Shown here one piece after another: positions 10,336 through 19,121 of a stretch of DNA of 64,000 nucleotides; position 1 is the first letter of the stretch, and each line of letters opens with the position of its first letter. The translations under genes and the position numbers were made by a program. The notes beneath the pieces were generated by a model. It searched no databases, had not been told where the DNA came from, and was given only the letters and a program-made list of their open reading frames with translations. Source of the DNA: Corallococcus macrosporus DSM 14697 (GTDB lineage: Bacteria; Myxococcota; Myxococcia; Myxococcales; Myxococcaceae); assembly GCF_002305895.1 (NCBI RefSeq), contig NZ_CP022203.1, positions 4,628,501 to 4,692,500 of the forward strand. The letters run 5' to 3'.

Positions 10336-11628
10336 TCAGCGGCCCGCGAGCTTGCGGAGCGCGTCGAACGCCTCGCTCGCGCCCACGCCCAGGAACAGCA
10401 GCAGCGTGGCGGTGAGCGCGGCGTTGACGAGCCAGGTGTTGCGCAGCCCGCCCACCCACGCGGCGCGGTTGTTCATCCACAGCAGCGTCGCGGCCAGCAG
10501 CGGCATGAACAGCGAGCCCATCACCGCATAGGCGAGCTGCGCGCGCTGCAAGGGCACCCACAGGAGCGGCAGGGGCACCACCGCCAGCGCCACCAGAGAG
10601 CCGCGCCACGCGCGGGTGTCGCGCAGCGGCACCGCGGCGCTCACAGGCTCCCGGCGATGGACGCGCAGGAAGTCCGCGAAGAGGTACGGCACCCCTTCCC
10701 AGACGCCCAGCAGGCTGGAGAACACCGCGGCCCAGAAGCCCCACAGGAAGAGCCAGTAGCCGAACGGCCCGATGACATCGGACAGCCGCTGCGCCAGCAG
10801 GGTCGCCACGCGCAGGCCGCTCCCCTGGAGCTGCACCGTGGAGCCGATGATGACCATGGCGATGCCGAACAGCGCCGTCAGCGCGTAGCCCACGGCGAGG
10901 TCGGCCTGACACGTCCGGAGCCACCCGGCGCCCTCCCGGCCTCGCTCCCGAATCCAGTAGCCGTAGGACAGCACCGTCACCGTGCCGCCCACGCCGCCCA
11001 GCAGGCCCAGCACCCACGCGGTGCCGCCCGCGGGCATGGACGGAATCACCAGCCCTCTCGCCGCGGCGCTCCAGTCCGGCCCCGAGGCCACGGCCGTGAA
11101 AATCACCGTGACGAACATCACGCCGATGCACGCCGCCATCAGGCGTTCAAAGAAGCGGAAGCCGCCGGCCCAGACCAGCCCCAGGCCCACCAGCGAGTGC
11201 GCCACGCCCCAGACGCGCCGCGACGTCTCCGGGTCGCTCGACAGGGGCCACAGCGCGTCGCCCGCGGCGCCGCAGGCGGAGATGAGGGCGCCGCCGGTGA
11301 ACAAGCTCCACCCGAGCAGGTAGACGAGGAAGACGTAGCGCAGCCACGCGCCGAAGCGGGCCCAGCCCTCCAGCACCGTGGTGCCCGTGGCGAGCTGCCA
11401 CCGGGCGATGCCTTCATTGAGGAAGCTCTTCAGCACCGCGCCCACGACGGCGGCCCAGAGGATGCTCATCCCCACCGCCGAGCCCCCCAGGCTCGCGGTG
11501 AGCAGGTCCCCCGCCCCCACGCCCGTCGCCGCGACGAGCATCCCGGGGCCGAAGCGGGCCATCCAGCTCAGGCCGGCCGGCGGCGCACCGGCGGGGGCCT
11601 GCGCCGTTGAAGGAGAGGACGTGTCCAT
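10336..11628 (-). CDS. Nramp-family transporter with non-canonical metal site
   Basis: 430 residues with about eleven membrane segments. GPGMLVAATGVGAGDLLTAS, YVFLVYLLGWSLFTGGALISACGAA and the overall length identify the Nramp (SLC11) family. In canonical manganese/iron transporters helix 1 carries DPGN and helix 6 carries MPH. Here helix 1 reads GVGAGDLLTAS and helix 6 GGVGGTVTVLSYGYW, so the classical metal ligands are missing. It may carry another ion or solute. ATG 11628 lies 34 bases downstream of the alpha/beta hydrolase stop, making it a possible last gene of the GMC oxidoreductase run. Confidence 0.8.
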   Translation of the reverse strand: MDTSSPSTAQAPAGAPPAGLSWMARFGPGMLVAATGVGAGDLLTASLGGSAVGMSILWAAVVGAVLKSFLNEGIARWQLATGTTVLEGWARFGAWLRYVFLVYLLGWSLFTGGALISACGAAGDALWPLSSDPETSRRVWGVAHSLVGLGLVWAGGFRFFERLMAACIGVMFVTVIFTAVASGPDWSAAARGLVIPSMPAGGTAWVLGLLGGVGGTVTVLSYGYWIRERGREGAGWLRTCQADLAVGYALTALFGIAMVIIGSTVQLQGSGLRVATLLAQRLSDVIGPFGYWLFLWGFWAAVFSSLLGVWEGVPYLFADFLRVHRREPVSAAVPLRDTRAWRGSLVALAVVPLPLLWVPLQRAQLAYAVMGSLFMPLLAATLLWMNNRAAWVGGLRNTWLVNAALTATLLLFLGVGASEAFDALRKLAGR

Positions 11629-11662
11629 GGGCGAGGCTGGGACGCTACCCCGCCTGCCCCGC

Positions 11663-12706
11663 TCAGGCCATGGCCTCCAGCGCGCCGCGGATCACCGGAT
11701 ACGTGTCCTGCGACGCGGTGCTTCCCATGAAGGTATCCAGGTGCCCGTACCCCGCCAGGACCTTGCGCTGGTAATACGACGCGCCGTTCTCTTCGCGCAG
11801 CCACTCGTACGTGAGCTCCGTGGACGCGGGCATGTACGTGCCATTCTGCGCTCCGGACACGAAGGTGATGGGGCGCTTCAGGTGCTCGGCGCGGAGGTAC
11901 GACGGCGGCTTCTCCCTCCCGTAGCGCCGGAGGTTCTCCTCGCGGCCGTGGTCGAAGCCCAGCGCGTAGCCCGCGCGCGCCATCTGCGCCAGGTGCCGGA
12001 ACGTCAGCATGTTGCAGGGGCCGAACTGCTCGTCCAGCCGGTCATGCGTCTCCCGGTTGATGCGCGCGTGCCGGTAGAGCTGCCCGTACATGAAGGTCAG
12101 CCGGTGGCAGACGGTGCTGTCACATTCATGCCGGAGCAGGCCCGCCAGGGCGCCGAAGGCCGCCTGGAACAAGGGGCTGCCCGGGTCCTCGTCCGGCGTG
12201 AGGTAGTCCCGCGGGAGGTCCAGCACGTCCGGCAGCCGCAGCATCGCCTTGAGCTGCGTGGACGGCGGGACGATGTGGTGCAGCGCCACCTGCGAGGCCA
12301 CCACGGCGCGCACGTCCGGCAGCAGCCCCGCCGCCATCGCCATGAAGAAGGTCGCCGAGCCCGCGCAGTGCACCACCGCCTGCACGGTGGCCGCGCCGGT
12401 GCGCTCGCGGACGAGCCGGACGGCGGCGGGCATGTCGTGGCGGGCGGCGTCATCCAGCGTGAATTGCCGCAGCGGCAGCTCCACGCTGGCCCGCCAGTCC
12501 AGCAGCCAGGTGTCGTAGCCGTGGCGCACCAGGTGCTGCACGAAGTTCTCCCGCACCGTGGGCAGGAGGAACATGCCGCTCCACACGCCGGCGCCATGGA
12601 CCAGGAGGACCGGGCCCTTGGCGCCGCCCTGGTAACGGGTGAGCTGCAACGGAACACCGTCTCCCGCGGGGAAGTCATGCCGCTCGGCGGGGGGAAGCGT
12701 GCTCAT
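11663..12706 (-). CDS. Alpha/beta hydrolase with cysteine nucleophile
   Basis: 347 residues. VLLVHGAGVWSGMF gives the oxyanion-hole HG, and VQAVVHCAGSATFFMAMA is the nucleophile elbow. Aligned with the usual GHSMGG, the nucleophile position is Cys114 rather than serine, as in dienelactone hydrolase. A C-terminal GYGHLDTFMG supplies the catalytic histidine. ATG 12706 overlaps the stop of the upstream GMC oxidoreductase by four bases (ATGA), so the two are translationally coupled. The context suggests it cleaves an ester, lactone or acyl bond in the product of the oxidoreductases. The substrate is unknown. Confidence 0.82.
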   Translation of the reverse strand: MSTLPPAERHDFPAGDGVPLQLTRYQGGAKGPVLLVHGAGVWSGMFLLPTVRENFVQHLVRHGYDTWLLDWRASVELPLRQFTLDDAARHDMPAAVRLVRERTGAATVQAVVHCAGSATFFMAMAAGLLPDVRAVVASQVALHHIVPPSTQLKAMLRLPDVLDLPRDYLTPDEDPGSPLFQAAFGALAGLLRHECDSTVCHRLTFMYGQLYRHARINRETHDRLDEQFGPCNMLTFRHLAQMARAGYALGFDHGREENLRRYGREKPPSYLRAEHLKRPITFVSGAQNGTYMPASTELTYEWLREENGASYYQRKVLAGYGHLDTFMGSTASQDTYPVIRGALEAMA

Positions 12707-14274
12707 GAGGCGCTCCTCGAAGGGGATGAGAAGCCGTGCACCACGGCCTCGGCGATGCGCTCCGCCACCGCGCTGATGGTCATCACCGGGTGGAAGCCAA
12801 TGGCGGTCGGGATGACGGAACCGTCCGCGACGTGAAGGCCGGGATAGTGGAAGACCTCTCCCTCTGGAGACACCACGCCGCGCTCGGGAGCTTCCGCCAG
12901 GTGGGCACCGCCAAGCGAGTGCACCGTGAAGGGCCGCTTGAAGAGCTGCCAGGTGACCAGCGGCGCGAAGGTGGCGCCGTACTGGGCGGCCAGGTCCTGC
13001 ATCGCGTCGGTCATCCGGCGCACCAGCTCCGCGTTCTCCGCGGCGAAATCCCACGACACGTCCAGCTGCCCGTCGCTCAGGTGCATGCGCCCGTTGGCGT
13101 TGTCCTGCCCGATGCCGAAGAGGTTGGACGTGCGCGCCGCGTCCACGTCGTCCTGGAGGGGCCGGCTCAGCAGCCCCTTCCTGAAGGCGGCGTGGACGGC
13201 CGGGCCCAGGCAGGTCCACAGCGGCGCCCCCAGGCCCTGGAGCCGCCCGAGGTTCGGCTGGCCCAGGCCCGCGATGACCTCCGTGGCGGGCTGGTTGAAC
13301 GTGGCCTTCACCAGCGTGAAGCGCGGCTCCCGGTCGGTGAAGCGCATCACCGTGGACACGTCGGGGCCCACCCAGGGCTGGAGGTCCTCGCGCGCGCCCT
13401 GCATGGACGCCAGGAAGTCGCCGTTGCCCGAGTAGCCCTGCCCCAGCCGCCGGCTCACGCGCGGCAGCGTGCGCGCCACGTCCCGGCTGCGCAGCAGTAT
13501 CTCCACCGTGCCCAGCGTCCCCGCGGCCAGCACCACGCGCGAGCCCTCCACCGTGTGCCGCTCCCCCGACACGAGGTCCTGGCAGTGGACGCGGTAGCCG
13601 CCCCAGACGTGCTCCACGTGGGAGACGAGCGTGCGGGCCAGGACCAGCGCCCCCAGCGCCTCCGCCCGCGCCAGGTACGTCAGGTCCATGGTGTTCTTCG
13701 CGCCGTGCTGGCAGCCGAATTCACACTCCGCGCAGAGCTGGCACACGCGCCGGCCCGGCCCGGGCGGCTCGGAGAACGCCACGGCCACGGGCGGGTCGAA
13801 CGTCTCACGGCCCAGGCCCCGGGCCGCGCGCTGGAAGAGGTCCCGCTTGCGCAGCGGAATGGACGGGGGCACGGGGTTGAGCCGCAGCTCCCGCGCCACC
13901 TTGTCGAAGTACGGCTCCAGCGAGGCTCGACGGTACGACGCGGGCCAGCGGGGATCCTCGAAGACCTCGGCGTCCGGCCGCACGTGGACGTTGGCGTAGA
14001 TGAGCGAGCCGCCGCCGACGCCCGCCGCCGTCACGGTGCCGATGCCGGACAGGAAGCGCACGTCGTAGAGCCCCTGGGCCCTGCGCCGTGAGGCGTGGCG
14101 CCAGAGCACCTCGTCCGCGCGCGTCACGTCCCGGGGGAAGTCGCCGGGCCGGTAGCGCTTGCCGCGCTCCAGCACCAGCACCGACTTGCCGGCCTGGGCC
14201 AGCCGCAGCGCGCTGATGGACCCTCCGAAGCCGGAGCCCACCACCACCACGTCGTACCGCGTTGCCGTCGCCAC
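12703..14274 (-). CDS. GMC-family flavin oxidoreductase (cholesterol oxidase-like), copy 2
   Basis: 523 residues. The N-terminal dinucleotide fold VVVVGSGFGGSISALRLAQAG binds FAD, followed by LERGKRYRPGDFPRD and GVGGGSLIYANVHVRP. A cysteine cluster (CQLCAECEFGCQHGAKNTMDL) matches the iron-sulphur-like cysteine patch of the cholesterol oxidase/ChoD branch rather than simple GMC oxidases. The C-terminal VHSLGGAHLAE and GLHVADGSVIPTAIGFHPVMTISAVAERIAE are typical of GMC proteins. It would oxidise a secondary alcohol, perhaps on a sterol-like lipid. It starts with GTG 14274, twelve bases after the other GMC gene, and overlaps the hydrolase gene by four bases. Confidence 0.88.
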   Translation of the reverse strand: MATATRYDVVVVGSGFGGSISALRLAQAGKSVLVLERGKRYRPGDFPRDVTRADEVLWRHASRRRAQGLYDVRFLSGIGTVTAAGVGGGSLIYANVHVRPDAEVFEDPRWPASYRRASLEPYFDKVARELRLNPVPPSIPLRKRDLFQRAARGLGRETFDPPVAVAFSEPPGPGRRVCQLCAECEFGCQHGAKNTMDLTYLARAEALGALVLARTLVSHVEHVWGGYRVHCQDLVSGERHTVEGSRVVLAAGTLGTVEILLRSRDVARTLPRVSRRLGQGYSGNGDFLASMQGAREDLQPWVGPDVSTVMRFTDREPRFTLVKATFNQPATEVIAGLGQPNLGRLQGLGAPLWTCLGPAVHAAFRKGLLSRPLQDDVDAARTSNLFGIGQDNANGRMHLSDGQLDVSWDFAAENAELVRRMTDAMQDLAAQYGATFAPLVTWQLFKRPFTVHSLGGAHLAEAPERGVVSPEGEVFHYPGLHVADGSVIPTAIGFHPVMTISAVAERIAEAVVHGFSSPSRSAS

Positions 14275-14286
14275 GATGCGCCGCTC

Positions 14287-16650
14287 CTATTCCAGCTTGG
14301 TTCGCGCGAAGACGTCCCAGAGGTTGCCCATGAACATGCTCCCAAAACGCTTCAGCGCGTGGGCCTTCGCCACCGGGGAGGTCGTCCCCAGCACCGCGAA
14401 GGTCGTGAGCTGCTGGAGGAAGTCCGGCATGCCCAGGCGGATGATGCCGCTGGCCACCGCGGGTGACCCCCGGTCGCCGCCCCGGCGGATGACGGTGTAG
14501 AGCGTGGACGTGTCCGCCCACATGTCGAAGCCGTCGTCGTCCCGGACGTGCTTGTAGCCGTCCAGCAGGTACTGCTCGCCGTCCAGGCCGGTGAAGGGCA
14601 GCAGGTAGAGCATCCGCCGCTCGTAGTAGCTGTCCGTGTCCACGAAGAGGTTGAACACGCCGCGCTCCACCTCGGCGCCGCCCGGCGGCGTGAGGCCGTG
14701 GACGTGGACCGTGCCTTGCGCGATGCCGGCGTGGGCCTTCTCCGCCAGGAAGCGGTCCAGGTTGGTCAAGGTGATGGTGAGGGTGAACTCGGCCCCCCTG
14801 CCCTGTGACTTGCCCTCGTGCTCCGCGCCCGCGTAGTCCGTGACGGGCTCGTGGCCCGGGTGGATGAAGCCACGCATCCGTTCGGTGAAGCGCAGCCCCA
14901 CCACCGGCGTTGGCGACAACACGGTGCCCCCCTCGGGTATCACCACGCTCCGCATCGGGTCCTCCCTGGGCACCACCTTCGGAGGTGCCACACGCGTGCT
15001 CATCCGCATCGACGCGCGGAAGGGCTCCGCCGCCGCCCGGCCCGACGGTGTCCCCGCCCGCTCCGGAGCGGTCCAGCCCGGGTGGCCCAGCGCCTCGCGG
15101 ATGGCCGCCTCGACGTTCCGCTCCGCCACCGCGGCGATGGTGGACGACGGGTTGACGCCGGTGCTCGCGGGCAGCGCGGCCCCGTCCAGGACATAGAGGC
15201 CCGGGTGGCCGTGCACCTCGCCGTCCGGGGTGAGCACGCCATACGCGGGCTCCTCCGCCATGGTGCAGCCGCCCAGGTTGTGGACGGACACCGGGATGTG
15301 CAGCCGCTCCCACAAGGGGTTGAACACGGCGCGCGCGCCGAGCGCCCGGGCGATGTCCTGGCAGAGCTGCTCCTGCGTCCGGTACAGCGGCAGGTTGGAC
15401 GGCACGTCCCAGCGCACCTCCATGTCACCGGAGAGGGGCCGCAGCGCCAGCCGCCCGTTGGCGCGATCCCGCCCCATGGCGAGGAACACGGCCTGGAAGC
15501 GGCCTTTCTGCTTCTGGAGGTCCGACTCGCTGGGGGAGCGCCGGCGCAGCGCTCGCACCAGCTCCTTCTGGAGCAGGTCCGCGGGGACACGCAAGTCCCG
15601 GCCCAGGTCCAGCACCTGGAGCAGCCCCGCCGCCTGTCCTGGGTGGCCGCCCTCCTGGAACAGGAACCACGTCTTGTCCTTCCCCTGCCCCTGGTCCACC
15701 ACCAGGCTGGTGGTGATGGTGGGGCCCTCCGCCGGATCCCACACCTCGCGCGTGTCGAAGGCGAAGGCCAGGAAGTCCCCATTGGCGGAATAACGGCAGC
15801 CCAGCCGGTCGCTGATGCGCGGCAGCGTGCCCCACTGGTCGCGGCAGCGCAGCAGCAGCTCGGTGGTGTTCACCGTGCCGGCGCACAGGAAGACGCGGCG
15901 GGCGTCCACCGTGCGGGGTGCGCCGTCCGCGGCGTGGTCGGTGTACGTGACGCGGTAGCCGGCGGAGGACAGAGGCTCGATGCGCGTGGCCTCGGCCTGG
16001 GTGGTCATCTCCGCGCCGTTCTGTTCGGCGACGGCCAGGTAGTTCAGGTCCAGCGTGTTCTTCGCGCGGACGTTGCAGCCGATGTCACATTCGCCGCAGC
16101 CGTTGCAGCCCTCCTGGGGCACGCCGAACTTGTTGGGCATGGGCTCGCCGCGAGAGGCGAAGCGAACGGCGAGGTCCGGGTAGAAGAACTGCTGTTCGCG
16201 GCCGAGCTTGCGCGCGACCTCACGCATCCGCTGGGTCTTGGTGGGCAGGTCGCGCCCGGACGCGGTGATGGGCTGGAGGTCCAGCATGTACGCGACCAGG
16301 TCGCAGTACGGGTCCAGCGCGGCGCGGCTGTAGCCCTCTGGCCAGTCGGAGTCGAACGTCTCCGCGGGCGGGCGCAGGTGGACATTGGCGTAGATGAGCG
16401 AGCCGCCGCCGTACCCCGCGGCCTGGACGATGCTCATCCCAGGCAGCAGCTTCACGTCGAAGAGACCCTGCCCGTACCGCCACAGCCAGCCGTTGAAGGG
16501 GTTGCTCCAGTCGCGGGGGAAGCTCCCCTTCGGGTAGCGCAGGCCCCGCTCCAGGACGCGCACGGACAAGCCCGCCTGCGCCAGCCGGCACGCCGCCACC
16601 GCTCCCCCGAAGCCGGTGCCAATGACCAGCGCGTCGTACGTCGGCGCCAT
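14287..16650 (-). CDS. GMC-family oxidoreductase (ChoD-like) with extra C-terminal domain
   Basis: 787 residues. Positions 1-530 are a GMC oxidoreductase: FAD fold VIGTGFGGAVAACRLAQAG, GYGGGSLIYANVHLRPP, the cysteine patch EGCNGCGECDIGCNVRAKNTLDL, and VHNLGGCTMAEEP with GLYVLDGAALPASTGVNPSSTIAAVAERN near the domain end. Residues about 560-787 form an added, mostly beta-rich domain (FTLTITLTNLDRFL, GVFNLFVDTDSYYERRMLYLLPF, DGYKHVRDDDGFDMWADTSTLY) seen in some long ChoD-like proteins. It probably oxidises a hydrophobic alcohol. ATG 16650 follows GAGGGGGAA. It heads a leftward operon of two GMC genes, a hydrolase and possibly an Nramp-like transporter. Confidence 0.88.
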   Translation of the reverse strand: MAPTYDALVIGTGFGGAVAACRLAQAGLSVRVLERGLRYPKGSFPRDWSNPFNGWLWRYGQGLFDVKLLPGMSIVQAAGYGGGSLIYANVHLRPPAETFDSDWPEGYSRAALDPYCDLVAYMLDLQPITASGRDLPTKTQRMREVARKLGREQQFFYPDLAVRFASRGEPMPNKFGVPQEGCNGCGECDIGCNVRAKNTLDLNYLAVAEQNGAEMTTQAEATRIEPLSSAGYRVTYTDHAADGAPRTVDARRVFLCAGTVNTTELLLRCRDQWGTLPRISDRLGCRYSANGDFLAFAFDTREVWDPAEGPTITTSLVVDQGQGKDKTWFLFQEGGHPGQAAGLLQVLDLGRDLRVPADLLQKELVRALRRRSPSESDLQKQKGRFQAVFLAMGRDRANGRLALRPLSGDMEVRWDVPSNLPLYRTQEQLCQDIARALGARAVFNPLWERLHIPVSVHNLGGCTMAEEPAYGVLTPDGEVHGHPGLYVLDGAALPASTGVNPSSTIAAVAERNVEAAIREALGHPGWTAPERAGTPSGRAAAEPFRASMRMSTRVAPPKVVPREDPMRSVVIPEGGTVLSPTPVVGLRFTERMRGFIHPGHEPVTDYAGAEHEGKSQGRGAEFTLTITLTNLDRFLAEKAHAGIAQGTVHVHGLTPPGGAEVERGVFNLFVDTDSYYERRMLYLLPFTGLDGEQYLLDGYKHVRDDDGFDMWADTSTLYTVIRRGGDRGSPAVASGIIRLGMPDFLQQLTTFAVLGTTSPVAKAHALKRFGSMFMGNLWDVFARTKLE

Positions 16651-16828
16651 GTTCCCCCTCGTTGCGACCCAGCCCCTGGGCAGGTTTCAACTGCCAACCT
16701 ATTAACGCACGAGGGTCTGATCCTTCGACCTCCACAGACCGAGCCGGTCCAACCCCTTGAATTCTTTGTTTCACGCGCGGAGCCACGGGGTGGAAGCCGA
16801 CGCCTCCCCCCGTTCCGCGCGCGGACGC

Positions 16829-18328
16829 TCAGTTGGCGCCGCGGTGATGCTCACACTCCCCCTTCGGACGGAACGGCAGCGCCCACAGCTCACGTCCCGT
16901 CGTGCCGTCATCCGCGGAGAAGAACACGTCCCAGCCCGAGCGCACGAAGTCACGGGGGGACGACGAAGCGCTCCCATGCGCCAGCCCGCGGAGCTGCTTC
17001 GTGCCTGAACGGGTGCCATCACTCACCCAGGGCTCGAAGCCGTGCACGCCATCGTTCGCGGAGAAGAACAGCGTGCCTTCAATGGACGCCAGCGCGTTGG
17101 GATCCGACGAAGCACCACCGGACGCCAGGTCCTTGAAGAGCCGGGTCCCCGCTCCGGTGCCATTGCTCACCCAGAGCTCACGCCCATCACCCGAACCATC
17201 ATTCGCGGCGAAGAAGACGCGCGAGCCCAGCACCGCCAGCGAGCCCGGCGAGGAGCCCATGGGTCCTGGCCAGATGTCCTTCACCAGCCGCGTGCCCGGC
17301 GGCGGCGAGCCGTTGCTGATCCAGAGTTCCTCGCCCTCGGCTTCCCCGCTCCCGGCGCTGAAGACGACCCGGTGCCCCAGCGCGACCAGGTCGTGCGGGT
17401 ACTCGCCAACGAAATGCCGCAACCGCTCCGTGCTCGAGGCGGCCCCATCCGTCCTCCACAAGCTGGCCTCGCCCTCGTCGTTATCCAGGAGGAAGTAGAG
17501 GCGCGACTTCACGGCCAGCGGACTGAAGATGACGTTGTCGCCCGCCCGGCTGAGGACGGAGATGGCGCCTGGCACTCCGGTGCTACGCCAGAGATGAACC
17601 GTGTCGCTGGAGCCCTCCTCCTGGGCCGCCACGAAGTAGAAGGCCTCGTCGCCCACGCGGGCGAAGGTGTGCGGGAATGAGTCAGCGGGTCCGGGTTCGA
17701 TGTCTTCGACGAGGTACGTCCCCGCTTCCGTGCCATCGCTGCGCCACAGCTCGCTTCCGTTCACGCCGTCATCCGCGCCGAAGTACAGGACACCGCCGAA
17801 CTCAACCATCAAGGGCGAGTTCCTCCTGAAGAAGGGGCTCGGACGGTGGACCCCATCCGCCGGCCCCGGGTAGATGTCCTTCACCAGGTACGTGCCAGCC
17901 GACGTCCCGTCGGTCACCCACAACTCGTAGCCGTGAACACCATCATCTGCGGCGAAGAACACCCGGTTCCCCACCCGGGTGAAGTTCGAGATCTCCGAGC
18001 TCGCCAGCCCCGGGTAGATGTCCTTCACCAGGGCCGTGCCGCTCCCGCCGGTTCCGCTGCTTCGCCACAGCTCACGTCCATGTGTGCCGTCGTTGGCCGT
18101 GAAGAAGAGGACCCGGTCGCCGTGGAACAAGTCGGCGGGATCGGACCCCGCCGCGCCGGGGTGGATGTCCTCCAAGCGGACGGCCTTCTTCCCACACAAC
18201 TCCCACTTCTGACTCAGGTCGGACGCCTGACTCGCGGCAGCGACGTCTTGGACCTCGGTGACGTCTTCGACTTCGGTGCCACAGCCCGCGGCGCCCAGAA
18301 GGATGAGGAGTGGAAGATGGGGCTTCAT
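16829..18328 (-). CDS. ELWxxDGT-repeat lipoprotein
   Basis: 499 residues. The signal peptide ends in the lipobox GAAGC (Cys16), so the protein is lipid-anchored. The rest is at least eight repeats of about 50 residues built round ELWxSDGTxxGT (for example ELWRSSGTGG, ELWVTDGTSAG, ELWRSDGTEAG, ELWVSNGTGAG, EPWVSDGTRSG), each followed by LVKDIYPG or a variant and FFAADDGVHG. This is the ELWxxDGT motif family, expected to fold as a beta-propeller, often on myxobacterial surfaces. Two central repeats are degenerate (HLWRSTG, SLWRTDG). ATG 18328 has AAGGAGG eight bases upstream. Its molecular role is unknown. Confidence 0.85.
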   Translation of the reverse strand: MKPHLPLLILLGAAGCGTEVEDVTEVQDVAAASQASDLSQKWELCGKKAVRLEDIHPGAAGSDPADLFHGDRVLFFTANDGTHGRELWRSSGTGGSGTALVKDIYPGLASSEISNFTRVGNRVFFAADDGVHGYELWVTDGTSAGTYLVKDIYPGPADGVHRPSPFFRRNSPLMVEFGGVLYFGADDGVNGSELWRSDGTEAGTYLVEDIEPGPADSFPHTFARVGDEAFYFVAAQEEGSSDTVHLWRSTGVPGAISVLSRAGDNVIFSPLAVKSRLYFLLDNDEGEASLWRTDGAASSTERLRHFVGEYPHDLVALGHRVVFSAGSGEAEGEELWISNGSPPPGTRLVKDIWPGPMGSSPGSLAVLGSRVFFAANDGSGDGRELWVSNGTGAGTRLFKDLASGGASSDPNALASIEGTLFFSANDGVHGFEPWVSDGTRSGTKQLRGLAHGSASSSPRDFVRSGWDVFFSADDGTTGRELWALPFRPKGECEHHRGAN

Positions 18329-18651
18329 GACGGCCTCCTTGTGATGGCGCGGCCCGTCCGCGCCGATGCCGGAGGGTGAGCGTCACGCACACCCGCATCC
18401 ACTGCGCACGAGTGGCATGCCGCTGGCGGAATACGACAGTCACGCGCCGCGGGCCTGCGCGGTCGGGGCCGCGCCTGTGCCTCACCAGGTCGGCACGGCG
18501 ACTGCACTGACTGTCCTTCGAGCCCGGCTCCGAAGGCGGTCACCGGCGCTCAGCGGCATCGGCGCGAGCAACGCGGCCCCAACGCCAGACATCACGCCAC
18601 GACGGGCACGCACGCGCCGGACACAACGTCACACGAGGTCAAAACCCCAAG
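18329..18651. other. Divergent intergenic region, no gene
   Basis: Lies between the leftward ELW-repeat gene and the rightward gspG, so it must hold both promoters. No clear -35/-10 pair or sigma-54 site could be defined, and no frame here resembles a protein family. GAGGTC just upstream of ATG 18652 may be the gspG ribosome-binding site. Confidence 0.5.
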
Positions 18652-19104
18652 ATGAATCCAACCCAGCAGAAGCTGAAGGCCCGGCGTCGTCCCGTTCGCG
18701 GCTTCACACTGATTGAAATCATGGTGGTCATCACCATCCTCGGCCTCATCGCCGCGGCGGTGGGCGTCTCCGTGATGTCGAACCTGGAGGAGGCCAAGCT
18801 GAAGACCGCCGCCCTGGACATCAAGACCTTGGAGACGGGGCTCAAGCTCCACTACATGAAGACGGGCAGCTTCCCGGAGACCCAGCCCGGACTGGAGGAG
18901 CTCCTCCAGGCGCGCACGCTGGATCGCCTGCCCAAGGACCCGTGGAACCGCGACTACGTGTACACGAATGAGGGCGGCAGCCCTGTCATCCTGTCGTACG
19001 GCGCGGACGGTGCCCCCGGGGGTGACGGCAGCGACGCGGACATCTCCTCCCAAGTGGAGTCCCCGTCCGCGAGCGCGGCCCGCAAGCCCAAGGGGCTCCG
19101 TTAG
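18652..19104 (+). CDS. gspG: Type II secretion major pseudopilin GspG (orphan copy)
   Basis: 150 residues. The class III prepilin leader ends RRPVRG, with cleavage expected between Gly17 and Phe18, followed by FTLIEIMVV with the conserved glutamate at mature position 5 and a long hydrophobic helix. The globular part has GFP-like features of GspG: TLETGLKLHYMKTGSFPETQPGLEELL, DPWNRDYVY and SYGADGAPGGDGSDADI. In the secretion system GspG forms the periplasmic pseudopilus. No other gsp gene is adjacent, so it is an orphan or paralogous copy. The C-terminal Ser/Ala/Lys tail after the aspartate-rich calcium-site region is somewhat extended. Confidence 0.93.
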   Translation: MNPTQQKLKARRRPVRGFTLIEIMVVITILGLIAAAVGVSVMSNLEEAKLKTAALDIKTLETGLKLHYMKTGSFPETQPGLEELLQARTLDRLPKDPWNRDYVYTNEGGSPVILSYGADGAPGGDGSDADISSQVESPSASAARKPKGLR

Positions 19105-19121
19105 TCCGCCCCCCGCTCACG

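Noticed and set aside
18652-19104. GspG as the start of a full type II secretion operon
   Set aside because: The next gene is a convergent glutamine amidotransferase and no other gsp gene is in the window.
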